From NCBI GenBank assembly GCA_910579675.1, contig CAJTUF010000018.1:1-61395 (forward strand): a DNA stretch of 61,395 bases, written 5' to 3'. Position numbers and translations under genes: made by a program. The notes under the pieces are model-generated. The model saw only the letters and a program-made list of their open reading frames with translations, made no database searches and had not been told where the DNA came from. The stretch comes from an uncultured Muribaculaceae bacterium. GTDB taxonomy: Bacteria > Bacteroidota > Bacteroidia > Bacteroidales > Muribaculaceae. Below are positions 43,272 to 52,072 of the stretch, one piece after another (the first letter of the stretch is position 1; each line of letters opens with the position of its first letter).

Positions 43272-44404
43272 TGCTTACCTGCATAATGGTTAAACAGATC
43301 ACGGAGGCCTCCGTTGCATATCTGCGGGCCGTTGATCTCCCAATTATCATTTCCTTCGACAAATACCGGACCATCGGGCCCCACAGCAATATCCCACCCG
43401 ATGGAGTGTATGCCCGGGAGCATGGAGTGGAGCCGGATAGCCTGAGCCTTGGCCTCCTCAAAGAACGGAATAGTGACATCGGCAAATCTCACACCCGAGT
43501 CGGGATGGAGCTCGGTGCGGGTACCGTAGGTAGGCTTGTAGTATCCGTGGGGGCGAAGCCTTCCTGTTGCCAGATCAATACCTATGGCCAATCCGCCGCG
43601 GGAAGTATTGTCGACAGAGCTTCCGCCGGTGCCTACCCGCAGTATCGACGGAAAGACCACAATCCCGGCATCGCCCGATAGGTCGCGCACTGTCACCAGG
43701 CGCATTGTATTGAGCGACTGCGGATGAATAGCCGAGAGCACATTGTGCTGCTCCACGGTACGCTGTATCAGATAGCGTTCGGCTCTCAACCGCGCTGAGA
43801 TCTCGTCGACAGAGGCCGGAGTATCATCCATTTCAAAATCCACGCCTGATTTGCGAATGCGGAATATTCCGGCGCCACACTCTCCATCGGCCGGCTTGAC
43901 AAAATAGTCCCCGTCGGACAACGCAGCCAGAAAATCGTCAGTCGCAACAACCGACTGCGTCGACGGCACAAACACATCACGCCCCGAGGTAACCCCAACA
44001 TTGTCGGGGGTCGCCACTCCGAGATAACCGGCAAACATGCCGAAGAGCATTTTGTCGCGCAGGACAGCTGTGGCCGAATGGGGTCGGATATTCAGCGCAT
44101 CGCGCTGCTGCATGAATGGGTCGTAATGGAGATAGGTTTCCATCTCGGCACGCCCCTTTACGTCGAATCCGTAGGGAAAATAAAACTCATTGGGTGTGCC
44201 GTAACGGACAATCTGCTCCATCTGTTCGAGCCATATGCGCAATATGCTCTTGCGCTTCAGCTCCGGATAGTAGGAATCGTGGACAGCATACCGGCCCGGA
44301 TGTGCCACCATCCGGGTCATCCACCACGGCTTATAATACAGATTAAGCCACAATCCGTGGAGCGACTTCTTCAGATACCGTTTTATCGTTTTGGTGATTC
44401 TCAT
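43268..44404 (-). CDS. Sugar-transfer-associated ATP-grasp protein, second copy
   Basis: A 378-residue protein with ATPgrasp_ST-type features: basic N-terminus, GDYFVKPADGECGAGIFRI (ATP-binding, Lys and Gly-rich loop), LNTMRLVTV, and the metal-binding SIGWDIAVGPDGPVFVEGNDNWE. ATP-grasp enzymes form acyl-phosphate intermediates and ligate a carboxylate to an amine or other nucleophile. Family name and context suggest modification of surface polysaccharide, for example adding an amino acid or other group. 4-bp overlap with the upstream copy. Confidence 0.82.
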   Translation of the reverse strand: MRITKTIKRYLKKSLHGLWLNLYYKPWWMTRMVAHPGRYAVHDSYYPELKRKSILRIWLEQMEQIVRYGTPNEFYFPYGFDVKGRAEMETYLHYDPFMQQRDALNIRPHSATAVLRDKMLFGMFAGYLGVATPDNVGVTSGRDVFVPSTQSVVATDDFLAALSDGDYFVKPADGECGAGIFRIRKSGVDFEMDDTPASVDEISARLRAERYLIQRTVEQHNVLSAIHPQSLNTMRLVTVRDLSGDAGIVVFPSILRVGTGGSSVDNTSRGGLAIGIDLATGRLRPHGYYKPTYGTRTELHPDSGVRFADVTIPFFEEAKAQAIRLHSMLPGIHSIGWDIAVGPDGPVFVEGNDNWEINGPQICNGGLRDLFNHYAGKQ

Positions 44405-45492
44405 AATTCCATCGGGTGAGAGGCCACATAGTCAATCATCTCCTCAGTGCGGTTGCCAAACATAGGGTCGGTGCATATCTGTTCGATAAGGGTTCCGGGC
44501 CACCAGATGTTGGCTTCAATCAACACAGCTCTGTCGAGCTTGTCGAGAGCGATATCCCACCCCACTATGCCGCAATACGGGAATGCGCTGTGTGTTTCGG
44601 TCACCATCTTCTCCACTCGATCAAAGGCAGGGATGGTCATTCCGCCAAATCTGATACCATTATGGGTGTCGGCAAGAGTGCCGGTGGCGGTTGATCCGAG
44701 AGAATCGATAACCCCCTCGGCCGAAACGCCTGCCATCAAGCCTCCGCCGGCTCCGCCGATATTGTCGACAATGTTTCCTGGCGCACCCATCTTGAGTGTC
44801 CGCGAACAAATGGAGGTACGACCGTTGATGTTTAGCGAGGTGATGCGGAATGTGTTGAGCGACGATGGATTGAAGCGGGCGGTAGAAGGGCTCTGCTCCA
44901 CAACCTCCTGCACGATTATGTCGGCATCGGTCGACAGCAGGATTTGCCTGATATCAGGCATGGGCCCGGCAGGGTCAATAAGATGGATATTCATTCCGCA
45001 ACACGACTGCGCCGCCTGCTTGATGATAAAAGGCACCTTTGTCTGCCGGAGCATAGAGGCAAATGTGTCGGTATCAACCCCGGTGCCATCTATCTGATAC
45101 GAGCCCCTGATACGCATGCCGAGTGTCCGCGGCTGGCGAGCCGCAGGAAAAAGCATAGGGGCCAGACACTTGTTGTCAAACCCACGGTAGTAACGTCCGG
45201 GATTGAGAGAACGCACTATGTAGGGATAGTAAAAAGAGCTCGGCACATAATCTTCGGAAAAGCCCCTGAGCCCCTTGAACACCTCAAAACCCGCATAGCC
45301 ATAGTCGATGTGGGGGATTATTCCTCTCCAACGCTCGGAGATGAGATGGCGCTCATGGGAGGTGAGCGGCTGCGCATGTCGCGAGAGGGCTTTGTCGTCG
45401 TCGGCTGCACGCAGCGACATACGCGCGGCCTTGACCTTACGATAACGGGCCAATGCCGCTTCTTTTATCTTGTCTTTTGATATCACACCCAT
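44401..45492 (-). CDS. Sugar-transfer-associated ATP-grasp protein, first copy
   Basis: A 363-residue paralogue of the next gene. Shared landmarks: FIIKQAAQSCCGMNIHLID (ATP loop), PSSLNTFRITSLNINGRTS, and IVGWDIALDKLDRAVLIEANIWW at the metal site. Here the loop carries a Cys pair instead of the E-C-G-A-G of the other copy, so the two may differ in substrate. The start lies 17 bp after the flippase stop codon, in the same operon. Confidence 0.82.
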   Translation of the reverse strand: MGVISKDKIKEAALARYRKVKAARMSLRAADDDKALSRHAQPLTSHERHLISERWRGIIPHIDYGYAGFEVFKGLRGFSEDYVPSSFYYPYIVRSLNPGRYYRGFDNKCLAPMLFPAARQPRTLGMRIRGSYQIDGTGVDTDTFASMLRQTKVPFIIKQAAQSCCGMNIHLIDPAGPMPDIRQILLSTDADIIVQEVVEQSPSTARFNPSSLNTFRITSLNINGRTSICSRTLKMGAPGNIVDNIGGAGGGLMAGVSAEGVIDSLGSTATGTLADTHNGIRFGGMTIPAFDRVEKMVTETHSAFPYCGIVGWDIALDKLDRAVLIEANIWWPGTLIEQICTDPMFGNRTEEMIDYVASHPMEL

Positions 45493-45509
45493 AATTAGCG
45501 TTATTTATA

Positions 45510-46952
45510 TTAGTTGTGGCGTGAGAGCAACGACCTTACTATACCTATAGTCTTCATCCTCAGCGCTACTGCTGTTAATAAGAACAAGGCTCCGTAGAGG
45601 GTTGTTGCAACAAGGACCTGCACAATATCAGGCCAGCCCTCAAATAATTGCATCGCAAGGGCTGTGATGCCGCCGACCGACAATGTAAGCAGCAGATTAG
45701 GCAGTATATCACGCAACTGGTCGGAGCATTTATAGCCGAAGTAGCGGCTCGTGCAATAGAGATTCATGGCATATGTCACTATGCTCATTGTGGCGATGGC
45801 CCATAAGAATGGATAGAGACCAAAGGGCACTGAAGCGAAAATAAACACAAGCCCTACGACTCTCTTGAGGGTCTGGAGGATAAAGTAGATCTTGCCGGCT
45901 CCTATGGAGCGGAATATTTCGGTATTGGCCACATTGACCGGAGTGAACATACCCACTATGCAGAGTATCTGAAACATCGGGATCGACTGAATCCACTTGT
46001 CGGTGAGCATGAGCCTTATAAGAGGAAAAGCCACGATGATAAGCAGCATCATGAGCGGGAAGGTGACAAATGATATCACCTTCATATTTTTGCGCACTGC
46101 ATCAATATGCCGTCCACGATCATCGGCTATAGAAGCATAGACCGGAAAGAGCACCTGGGCGAGCACCGATGAAGTGCCCTCGGCTGGCACCTGCTCCAGT
46201 TTCTGAGCCTGAGAGTAGTAGCCGAGATCCCTCACCGAAAACGCCTTGCCTATGATAAACGATTGCACATTGGTATAGAGCGTATTGCATATATTCGACA
46301 CAAAGATGTATGACCCGAAGCCAAACATCTGCCTGAAAGCGCTCCAGCTGAACAGCATCTGCGGACGCCACCGGGCTATGCTCCATAATAGAACCACGCT
46401 TACCCCCGACGTCACGATGGCCTGCCACACGAGACCCCATATGCCATAACCACAGGCTACAAGCCCAACTCCTATGGCCGTTCCGACAATAGCTGCGATC
46501 AGCGACCGTATGGCAAGCACCTTGAATTGCAGCGTTTTCGACAGCCGGCTTATCTGTACAGAGCCGAAAGCGTTGACTATGATGATCACACCCTGAAGCC
46601 TGAGCACCGGTATAAACAGCGGATTGTCGAAATAATCGGCCACCAACGGCGCTGCGAGAAAAATAGCGGCATAGAGCAAAAGACCTATCGCTATGTTCCA
46701 GAAAAAAGCGGTGCAATAATCGGTCTGAGTCGTGTCTTTTTTCTGCACGAGAGCCGACGGGAAGCCGGAATCGGATATAGTGGCGGCCACGGCCACAAAC
46801 ACCATCATAATCCCCACCACACCGTAATCATCGGGCGTGAGTTGCCGGGCTATATATAGATTGGCAAAAAAATTGACAAAGAGGGTGCCATAACGCTGAA
46901 CGGCATTCCAGGCCAACGCTTTCAAAGTTTTTGCTTTCAGGCTCTCAGACAT
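45510..46952 (-). CDS. Lipopolysaccharide/polysaccharide flippase (WzxC-like)
   Basis: A 480-residue, about 14-helix membrane protein of the MOP superfamily. N-terminus LKALAWNAVQRYGTLFVNFFANLYIARQLTPDDYG is typical of WzxC-type exporters (Polysacc_synt_C). It heads the operon with the ATP-grasp pair and exports a lipid-linked glycan across the inner membrane. Promoter -7 element TATCTTTG on the minus strand at 47034-47027. Confidence 0.9.
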   Translation of the reverse strand: MSESLKAKTLKALAWNAVQRYGTLFVNFFANLYIARQLTPDDYGVVGIMMVFVAVAATISDSGFPSALVQKKDTTQTDYCTAFFWNIAIGLLLYAAIFLAAPLVADYFDNPLFIPVLRLQGVIIIVNAFGSVQISRLSKTLQFKVLAIRSLIAAIVGTAIGVGLVACGYGIWGLVWQAIVTSGVSVVLLWSIARWRPQMLFSWSAFRQMFGFGSYIFVSNICNTLYTNVQSFIIGKAFSVRDLGYYSQAQKLEQVPAEGTSSVLAQVLFPVYASIADDRGRHIDAVRKNMKVISFVTFPLMMLLIIVAFPLIRLMLTDKWIQSIPMFQILCIVGMFTPVNVANTEIFRSIGAGKIYFILQTLKRVVGLVFIFASVPFGLYPFLWAIATMSIVTYAMNLYCTSRYFGYKCSDQLRDILPNLLLTLSVGGITALAMQLFEGWPDIVQVLVATTLYGALFLLTAVALRMKTIGIVRSLLSRHN

Positions 46953-47026
46953 AGATGTGTGCTGAAATTATGGATATGAGGTTACAGGCGTGGCGCGGCG
47001 ATATGCGACAGGCGTCATTACTGCCA

Positions 47027-47034
47027 CAAAGATA
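47027..47034 (-). promoter_or_regulatory. -7 element of the flippase/ATP-grasp operon
   Basis: TATCTTTG on the minus strand, about 75 bp upstream of the flippase ATG. The divergent -7 element for the response regulator is at 47112-47119. Confidence 0.6.
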
Positions 47035-47111
47035 ATACATTTCCATCTACCGCCCAAAACAGTCACGGATGATTCGCGCCCGTTGTGACACACCATCTCA
47101 CGGAAAATAAC

Positions 47112-47119
47112 TAATTTTG
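47112..47119 (+). promoter_or_regulatory. -7 element of the NtrC-type regulator gene
   Basis: TAATTTTG, 28 bp before the ATG at 47148. Confidence 0.6.
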
Positions 47120-47147
47120 TTGGCTGCAACCCACAATATCACAATCT

Positions 47148-48482
47148 ATGGCAGAGGATACGCAACAGAAAGGCACCATACTTGTAGTGGACGATGATCC
47201 CGCGATACGGATCTCGCTCAAGACTCTCCTGCGCCGTGCCGGCTATCGCCCCGTGGTGGCCGCCGGCATGGCCGAGGCTGTCGATGCCGTGAGGCAGGAG
47301 TCGCCCGCTCTCACGCTGATGGATATGAATTTCAGCCGCGCCACCGACGGCACTGAAGGGCTTGAGCTGCTCAGGCGCGTCAAGGTGCTCAGGCCTCAGA
47401 TGCCTGTGATACTGATGACGGCCTGGGGATCCATACCTCTGGCGGTGGAGGGAATGAAGCTCGGCGCCGCCGATTTCATTTCCAAGCCTTGGGGCGACAA
47501 CGAGCGACTGCTGCGACTGATAGCCGGCACCATAAAGCTGTCGCCCGACGCCGTGGAGTCCGGCTCCCCTGCTCCATTCGACCGCTCCGCCATAATAGGC
47601 GAGAGCCGGGGGCTGAGCCGGGTGCTCGACACCTTGGCCCGCGTGGCCCCCACCGACGCGCCGGTGCTGATACTCGGCGAAAACGGCACCGGCAAGGAGA
47701 TGATAGCCCGGGCCATCCACGACAATTCGATGAGACGGAGCCGCCGCTTCGTGGCCGTCAATCTGGGAGGCATACCACGCGAGCTCTTCGAGAGCGAGAT
47801 GTTCGGTCATGTGAAAGGGGCCTTTACCGGTGCCGCCGCCGACCGCGAGGGGCGCTTCGATGCCGCCGACGGGGGCACGATTTTTCTCGACGAGATAGGC
47901 GAGCTCGATGCCGCATCGCAGGTCAAGATGCTCCGTGTGCTTCAGGAACACACCTACGAGCCAGTGGGCTCAAGCCTCACACGCCGCTCCGATTTCAGGC
48001 TTGTGGCGGCAACCAATGCCGACCTCCAGAGCCGCATCGCCGACGGCACCTTCCGGGAGGATCTCTTTTACCGCATCAATCTCATCACTGTGGAGCTCCC
48101 TCCGCTGCGCGACCGCGCAGACGACATACCACTTCTTGCGCGCCACTTCGCCGCCAAATATGCCGACATCACCGCCTCGCGGCCCAAGGAGTTTGAGCCC
48201 GAGGCCATGGAGGCGCTATGCCGCTTCCCATTCCCGGGCAACATCCGTCAGCTCCGCAACATAGTGGAGCGCGCCATCCTCACCGGATGCGGCGAGCGCA
48301 TCACCGCCACCGACCTTAATCTGCCGAGCCGGGTGAATATGCCCGACTCGACACTGGCCGCCACCGAACGCGCCGCCGTCGACGAGGCCATGGCCCGCGC
48401 CGGAGGCAATATCTCCAAAGCGGCGGCGCTGCTCGGCATAAGCCGACAGGCGCTCTACCGCCGTCTGGAAAAGCTCCATTGA
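47148..48482 (+). CDS. Sigma-54-dependent NtrC-family response regulator
   Basis: A 444-residue three-domain regulator. Receiver (residues about 9-125) with DDDP and phospho-Asp59 in LTLMDMNF and Lys in ISKPWG; AAA+ domain with Walker A LGENGTGKE, the sigma-54-contacting GAFTGA loop, Walker B GTIFLDEIGE and R-finger region; C-terminal Fis-type HTH (GGNISKAAALLGISRQALYRRL). It activates sigma-54 promoters after phosphorylation. No histidine kinase is adjacent: metY lies downstream and convergent, the flippase operon divergent upstream, so its partner is elsewhere. Confidence 0.95.
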   Translation: MAEDTQQKGTILVVDDDPAIRISLKTLLRRAGYRPVVAAGMAEAVDAVRQESPALTLMDMNFSRATDGTEGLELLRRVKVLRPQMPVILMTAWGSIPLAVEGMKLGAADFISKPWGDNERLLRLIAGTIKLSPDAVESGSPAPFDRSAIIGESRGLSRVLDTLARVAPTDAPVLILGENGTGKEMIARAIHDNSMRRSRRFVAVNLGGIPRELFESEMFGHVKGAFTGAAADREGRFDAADGGTIFLDEIGELDAASQVKMLRVLQEHTYEPVGSSLTRRSDFRLVAATNADLQSRIADGTFREDLFYRINLITVELPPLRDRADDIPLLARHFAAKYADITASRPKEFEPEAMEALCRFPFPGNIRQLRNIVERAILTGCGERITATDLNLPSRVNMPDSTLAATERAAVDEAMARAGGNISKAAALLGISRQALYRRLEKLH

Positions 48483-48541
48483 GATTCATGGCCGCGCCGA
48501 CGGCGTCAACCTTAATAATTAAGCAAGTAGACTGTGGGGGC

Positions 48542-49816
48542 TCAGACCTTATCGAGGGCCTGAGCGAGATCTTCTATCAGATCGTCGACATGCTCGGTGC
48601 CTATACTGAGCCTTACGGTCGACGGATAGATCTTCTGCTCGGCCTTTTCGTCGTCGGTGAGCTGCGAGTGGGTGGTCGAGGCAGGATGGATCACGAGGCT
48701 CTTCACATCGGCCACATTGGCTAAGAGCGAGAATATCCTGAGCGAGTCGATAAACCTCCGCGCCTCTTCCTGACCGCCGCGGAGCTCGATGGTGAATATG
48801 GAGCCGGCTCCTGAGGGATAAAGACGGGTGTAGAGCTCATGGTCGGGATGATCGGGAAGCGACGGGTGATTGACCCTCTCCACTTTGGGATGGGCAGCCA
48901 GCCATGCGGCTATCTTCACTGCATTCTCCACGTGGCGCTCCACACGCAGCGAGAGGGTTTCCACCCCCTGAAGGATGATAAACGCATTGAAGGGGGAGAG
49001 GGCGGCGCCGGTGTCGCGCAGAATCACCGCACGCACTCGGTCGACAAAAGCGGAGCGGCCTGCCACATCGGCAAACACAGCTCCGTGGTACGACGGATCG
49101 GGCTTGGCAAGGGTGGGGAAGCGGTCAGGCCACGCTTTCCAGTCAAAGTTGCCGCCGTCGATGATTATGCCGCCGAGCGAGGTGCCGTGGCCTCCGAGAA
49201 ACTTTGTGGCCGAATGTACCACTATGTCGGCTCCATGCTCGATGGGGCGTATTATGTAGGGGGTGCCGAAGGTATTGTCGATGATCAGCGGCACACCATG
49301 GCTGTGGGCTATGTCGGCTACAGCGCGTATGTCGATCACCGACGAATTGGGGTTGCCGAGGGTCTCGATAAAGATTGCCTTTGTATTGGGTTGCAGGGCC
49401 TGCTCGAAATTCGACAGATCCGACGGATTGACAAAGGTGGTGCCGATGCCGAGGGTGGGGAGTGTGTTGCAGAGCAGATTATACGAGCCGCCATAGATAT
49501 TGTTTGCCGCAACGATATGATCGCCCTTGGCTGCTATGTTGAGTATGGAATAAGTCACAGCCGCTGCGCCCGACGCAACGGCAAGAGCGCCCACGCCCCC
49601 TTCGAGGGCCGCAACTCTTTGCTCAAGCACCTCCGAGGTAGGGTTGGTGAGCCGACTGTAGATATTGCCCGGCTCCGAGAGGTCAAATCGGGCGCTGGCC
49701 TGGGCGCAATTGTCAAACACATAGCTTGATGTCTGATAGATGGGCACGGCGCGGGCGCCGGTGGCAGGGTCGGACTTTTCCTGACCTGCATGGAGTTGGA
49801 TGGTCTCGAAACGCAT
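48542..49816 (-). CDS. metY: O-acetylhomoserine sulfhydrylase (MetY-type, PLP)
   Basis: A 424-residue Cys/Met-metabolism PLP enzyme. N-terminus ETIQLHAGQEKSDPATGARAVPIYQTSSYVF, PLP-Lys in HSATKFLGGHGT, and a C-terminal LSIGTEHVDDLIEDL are typical of MetY. It makes homocysteine (or methionine) from O-acetylhomoserine and sulfide. Divergently transcribed from an Lrp/AsnC gene with a partly shared control region. Length and N-terminus favour MetY over MetB/MetC. Confidence 0.92.
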   Translation of the reverse strand: MRFETIQLHAGQEKSDPATGARAVPIYQTSSYVFDNCAQASARFDLSEPGNIYSRLTNPTSEVLEQRVAALEGGVGALAVASGAAAVTYSILNIAAKGDHIVAANNIYGGSYNLLCNTLPTLGIGTTFVNPSDLSNFEQALQPNTKAIFIETLGNPNSSVIDIRAVADIAHSHGVPLIIDNTFGTPYIIRPIEHGADIVVHSATKFLGGHGTSLGGIIIDGGNFDWKAWPDRFPTLAKPDPSYHGAVFADVAGRSAFVDRVRAVILRDTGAALSPFNAFIILQGVETLSLRVERHVENAVKIAAWLAAHPKVERVNHPSLPDHPDHELYTRLYPSGAGSIFTIELRGGQEEARRFIDSLRIFSLLANVADVKSLVIHPASTTHSQLTDDEKAEQKIYPSTVRLSIGTEHVDDLIEDLAQALDKV

Positions 49817-49875
49817 TGTGAGGGATAATTGACAGTCCGGCCTCCGGGCCGGACCATATGGGTTTATTTATGCTG

Positions 49876-49943
49876 CAAAGGTAGCATGTTATCGACACTT
49901 CGACCAAATGTTTTCCATTTTTTGGATATTTATTCTAATTTTG
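49876..49943. promoter_or_regulatory. Divergent metY/Lrp control region
   Basis: Minus: TTTG (49908-49905), 21 bp, TACCTTTG (49883-49876) for metY. Plus: TAATTTTG (49936-49943) for the Lrp gene. An imperfect inverted repeat, CCAAATG (49904-49910) to the TTTTTTGG at 49918-49925, covers the metY -33 element and is a candidate Lrp-type operator. Confidence 0.6.
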
Positions 49944-49994
49944 CACCGAATTGAAGTTAAAACCTACCATCCGCATCCATTCAGATACACCAGC

Positions 49995-50474
49995 ATGGAA
50001 AATTTTTCTGTCGAGCGCCTCGACGCCACCGACATAAGCATACTGCGCATCCTGCAATCCGACGGACGGCTCACCATCAAGGAGCTCGCGGCGCGGGTGT
50101 CGCGCTCGGCCACCCCGGTCTACGAGCGGGTGAAGCGCCTGGAGCAGGAGGGCTACATCAAGGGCTACGTGGCTCTGCTCGACCCCGACAAGCTCAGGCG
50201 CGGCTTTGTGGTGTTTTGCAATGTCAAGCTCCGCGAGCTGTGCCGCGAAAATGCCGAAGCATTCGTAGAGCGCATACTGGCCATCGACGAAGTGACCGAA
50301 TGTTACAACATATCGGGCCAATTCGACTATATGCTCAAGGTCATGGCTCCCGATATGGCCTACTATCGAGACTTTGTGCTCAATGTACTCGGCACCATAG
50401 GCAATATCTCGGCCATTGAGAGTACTTTTGTCATGGAGACCCTCAAATCCGGCCCCGCGATACCTCTTCCATGA
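49995..50474 (+). CDS. Lrp/AsnC family transcriptional regulator
   Basis: A 159-residue regulator: N-terminal winged HTH (LDATDISILRILQSDGRLTIKELAARVSRSATPVYERVKRLEQEGYI) and C-terminal RAM/effector domain (FVERILAIDEVTECYNISGQFDYMLKVMAPD). Start at the ATG at 49995 is the family N-terminus. It binds an amino-acid effector and, from its divergent position, may regulate metY and itself. Confidence 0.93.
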   Translation: MENFSVERLDATDISILRILQSDGRLTIKELAARVSRSATPVYERVKRLEQEGYIKGYVALLDPDKLRRGFVVFCNVKLRELCRENAEAFVERILAIDEVTECYNISGQFDYMLKVMAPDMAYYRDFVLNVLGTIGNISAIESTFVMETLKSGPAIPLP

Positions 50475-50480
50475 TCCGGA

Positions 50481-50512
50481 TTTGCTGAAACGCATATTTA
50501 TGCGTAACTTCG
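50481..50512 (+). promoter_or_regulatory. Promoter of the DUF6057 gene
   Basis: TTTG (50481-50484), 20 bp, TAACTTCG (50505-50512; one mismatch). About 47 nt leader to the ATG at 50566. Confidence 0.6.
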
Positions 50513-50565
50513 CAGTGTGTCAGCTCAGGCTCCACTCATCTATCACTCCCCCGACCTCAATCATC

Positions 50566-52017
50566 ATGCGATTTCTGCGATATATAATTGGCCTTATCCT
50601 TATGGGGGCCTACTTCTTTGCCTCACGGTCGTGGCTGGCCCACATCGTGTACTACAACGGCGAGCACTCCACTTTTCTCTATGGCGATGCTTTCCGCGAC
50701 AGCTTCATAGCCCGCGAGGGCGTGATTGCCTATATCAATTCATGGCTGGGAGCCATGATGACCAGCGACGTGGTGGGGCCGCTCCTTCTTGCGCTCCTCT
50801 GCGGCTCGGTCTATTATCTTGCCGACGCGCTGATCCGCTCCATCACCCGCCGCCCCGACCTGCTCGCACTCTCGGTTGGCGCGTCGATACTGACCTTCGG
50901 TTCGGCTGCCGGCATCGACAAACCGCTCACATGGATATGGGCCGTGCCTCTGTGTCTGACCATACTCCTCGGAGTGGCCGGAGTGGCCGGACGATTGCTC
51001 CACCGGACCCCTGTCAAGCCTTTCAACTTCCTCAAGGGTAAGGCCGACTGGATATGGATAGCCGCCGTGACAGCATGGGGCGCATGGGGATATATCCACA
51101 CCCTCAACGGCATCAATCTGAGCGAACGCGCCATGGTGCTCACCGACAAGGCTGTCCGAGCCAAGCGCTACGATGAGGTAATAGCACGTGCCGACAACTA
51201 TCTGGGACAAGGCAAAAACAATGTGCTCATAAGCATGTTCCGCAATCTGGCACTCGCCGAAAATGGGGTGCTTCCCGACCATCTGCTCGACTATCCTATG
51301 CCCTATGGCGCCGAAGGGCTGAGCTTTGCCTGGCGCAGCGACTCGCGCCAGAGCGAATATGGAGCCATACCCTACGAAGCCGTGGGCCACATCAACGAAG
51401 CTCACCGGTGGGAGAGCGAGGCTCTTGTGGTGTGGGGCGCCACACCGCGCCGTCTCGCTGCCCTCGCCCGCTACAACATCGAGATGGGACGCACCGGAGC
51501 TGCTCTGAAATTTATCAGACTGCTGGAGCGCGCTCCTTTCCGCAGCGAGGAGGCCGCCGCTCTGCGCCGCGCAGCTGCCGGTGAGCAATCGACCGGCCTG
51601 CGCAACTCCCTCGGCTGTGCCACTCCCACCCCCGGAATATGGGCCAATGTGTCCGACCTGACTCCCGAGCTGGAGGCCATATGCGCCGCCGACCCCGGCA
51701 ATAAGGTAGCATTGCAGTATCTGCTATGCGAGTTGCTGCTGCGCAACAATGTAAGCCGCTTCACTGAGATCCTTGAGAGCATAAACCCACAGGGCGAGCT
51801 CCCGCGCCTCTATCAGGAAGCGCTCATCCTCGCTTCGCTCAAGCCCGGCGTGGAGCCTCCGATGATCGAGCGTGTGAGCGATAGAGTCAAGGCCGATTTC
51901 AACCGCTATCTGTCGCTATCGTCGAAGGGCAATGCCACCGCTCTCCAGGCGGAGTTTGGCCATTCCTACTGGTTTTATCTCAACCATGTGAGCCCTTACG
52001 GCAAGACAGCCCGCTGA
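50566..52017 (+). CDS. DUF6057 family membrane protein
   Basis: A 483-residue protein with about five hydrophobic segments in residues 1-180 (RYIIGLILMGAYFFA, VVGPLLLALLCGSVYYLAD and others), followed by a soluble helical, TPR-like part (AVRAKRYDEVIARADNYLG, RLAALARYNIEMGRTGAALKFIRLLE). Recalled as the Bacteroidales DUF6057 family; function unknown. It lies 55 bp upstream of a beta-propeller lipoprotein gene with which it is likely co-transcribed, suggesting a joint envelope role. Confidence 0.75.
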   Translation: MRFLRYIIGLILMGAYFFASRSWLAHIVYYNGEHSTFLYGDAFRDSFIAREGVIAYINSWLGAMMTSDVVGPLLLALLCGSVYYLADALIRSITRRPDLLALSVGASILTFGSAAGIDKPLTWIWAVPLCLTILLGVAGVAGRLLHRTPVKPFNFLKGKADWIWIAAVTAWGAWGYIHTLNGINLSERAMVLTDKAVRAKRYDEVIARADNYLGQGKNNVLISMFRNLALAENGVLPDHLLDYPMPYGAEGLSFAWRSDSRQSEYGAIPYEAVGHINEAHRWESEALVVWGATPRRLAALARYNIEMGRTGAALKFIRLLERAPFRSEEAAALRRAAAGEQSTGLRNSLGCATPTPGIWANVSDLTPELEAICAADPGNKVALQYLLCELLLRNNVSRFTEILESINPQGELPRLYQEALILASLKPGVEPPMIERVSDRVKADFNRYLSLSSKGNATALQAEFGHSYWFYLNHVSPYGKTAR

Positions 52018-52072
52018 TCCATCCCCCATATCCGTTCTCTCACCCAATCCTCACCTATCACCGACAGTATCT

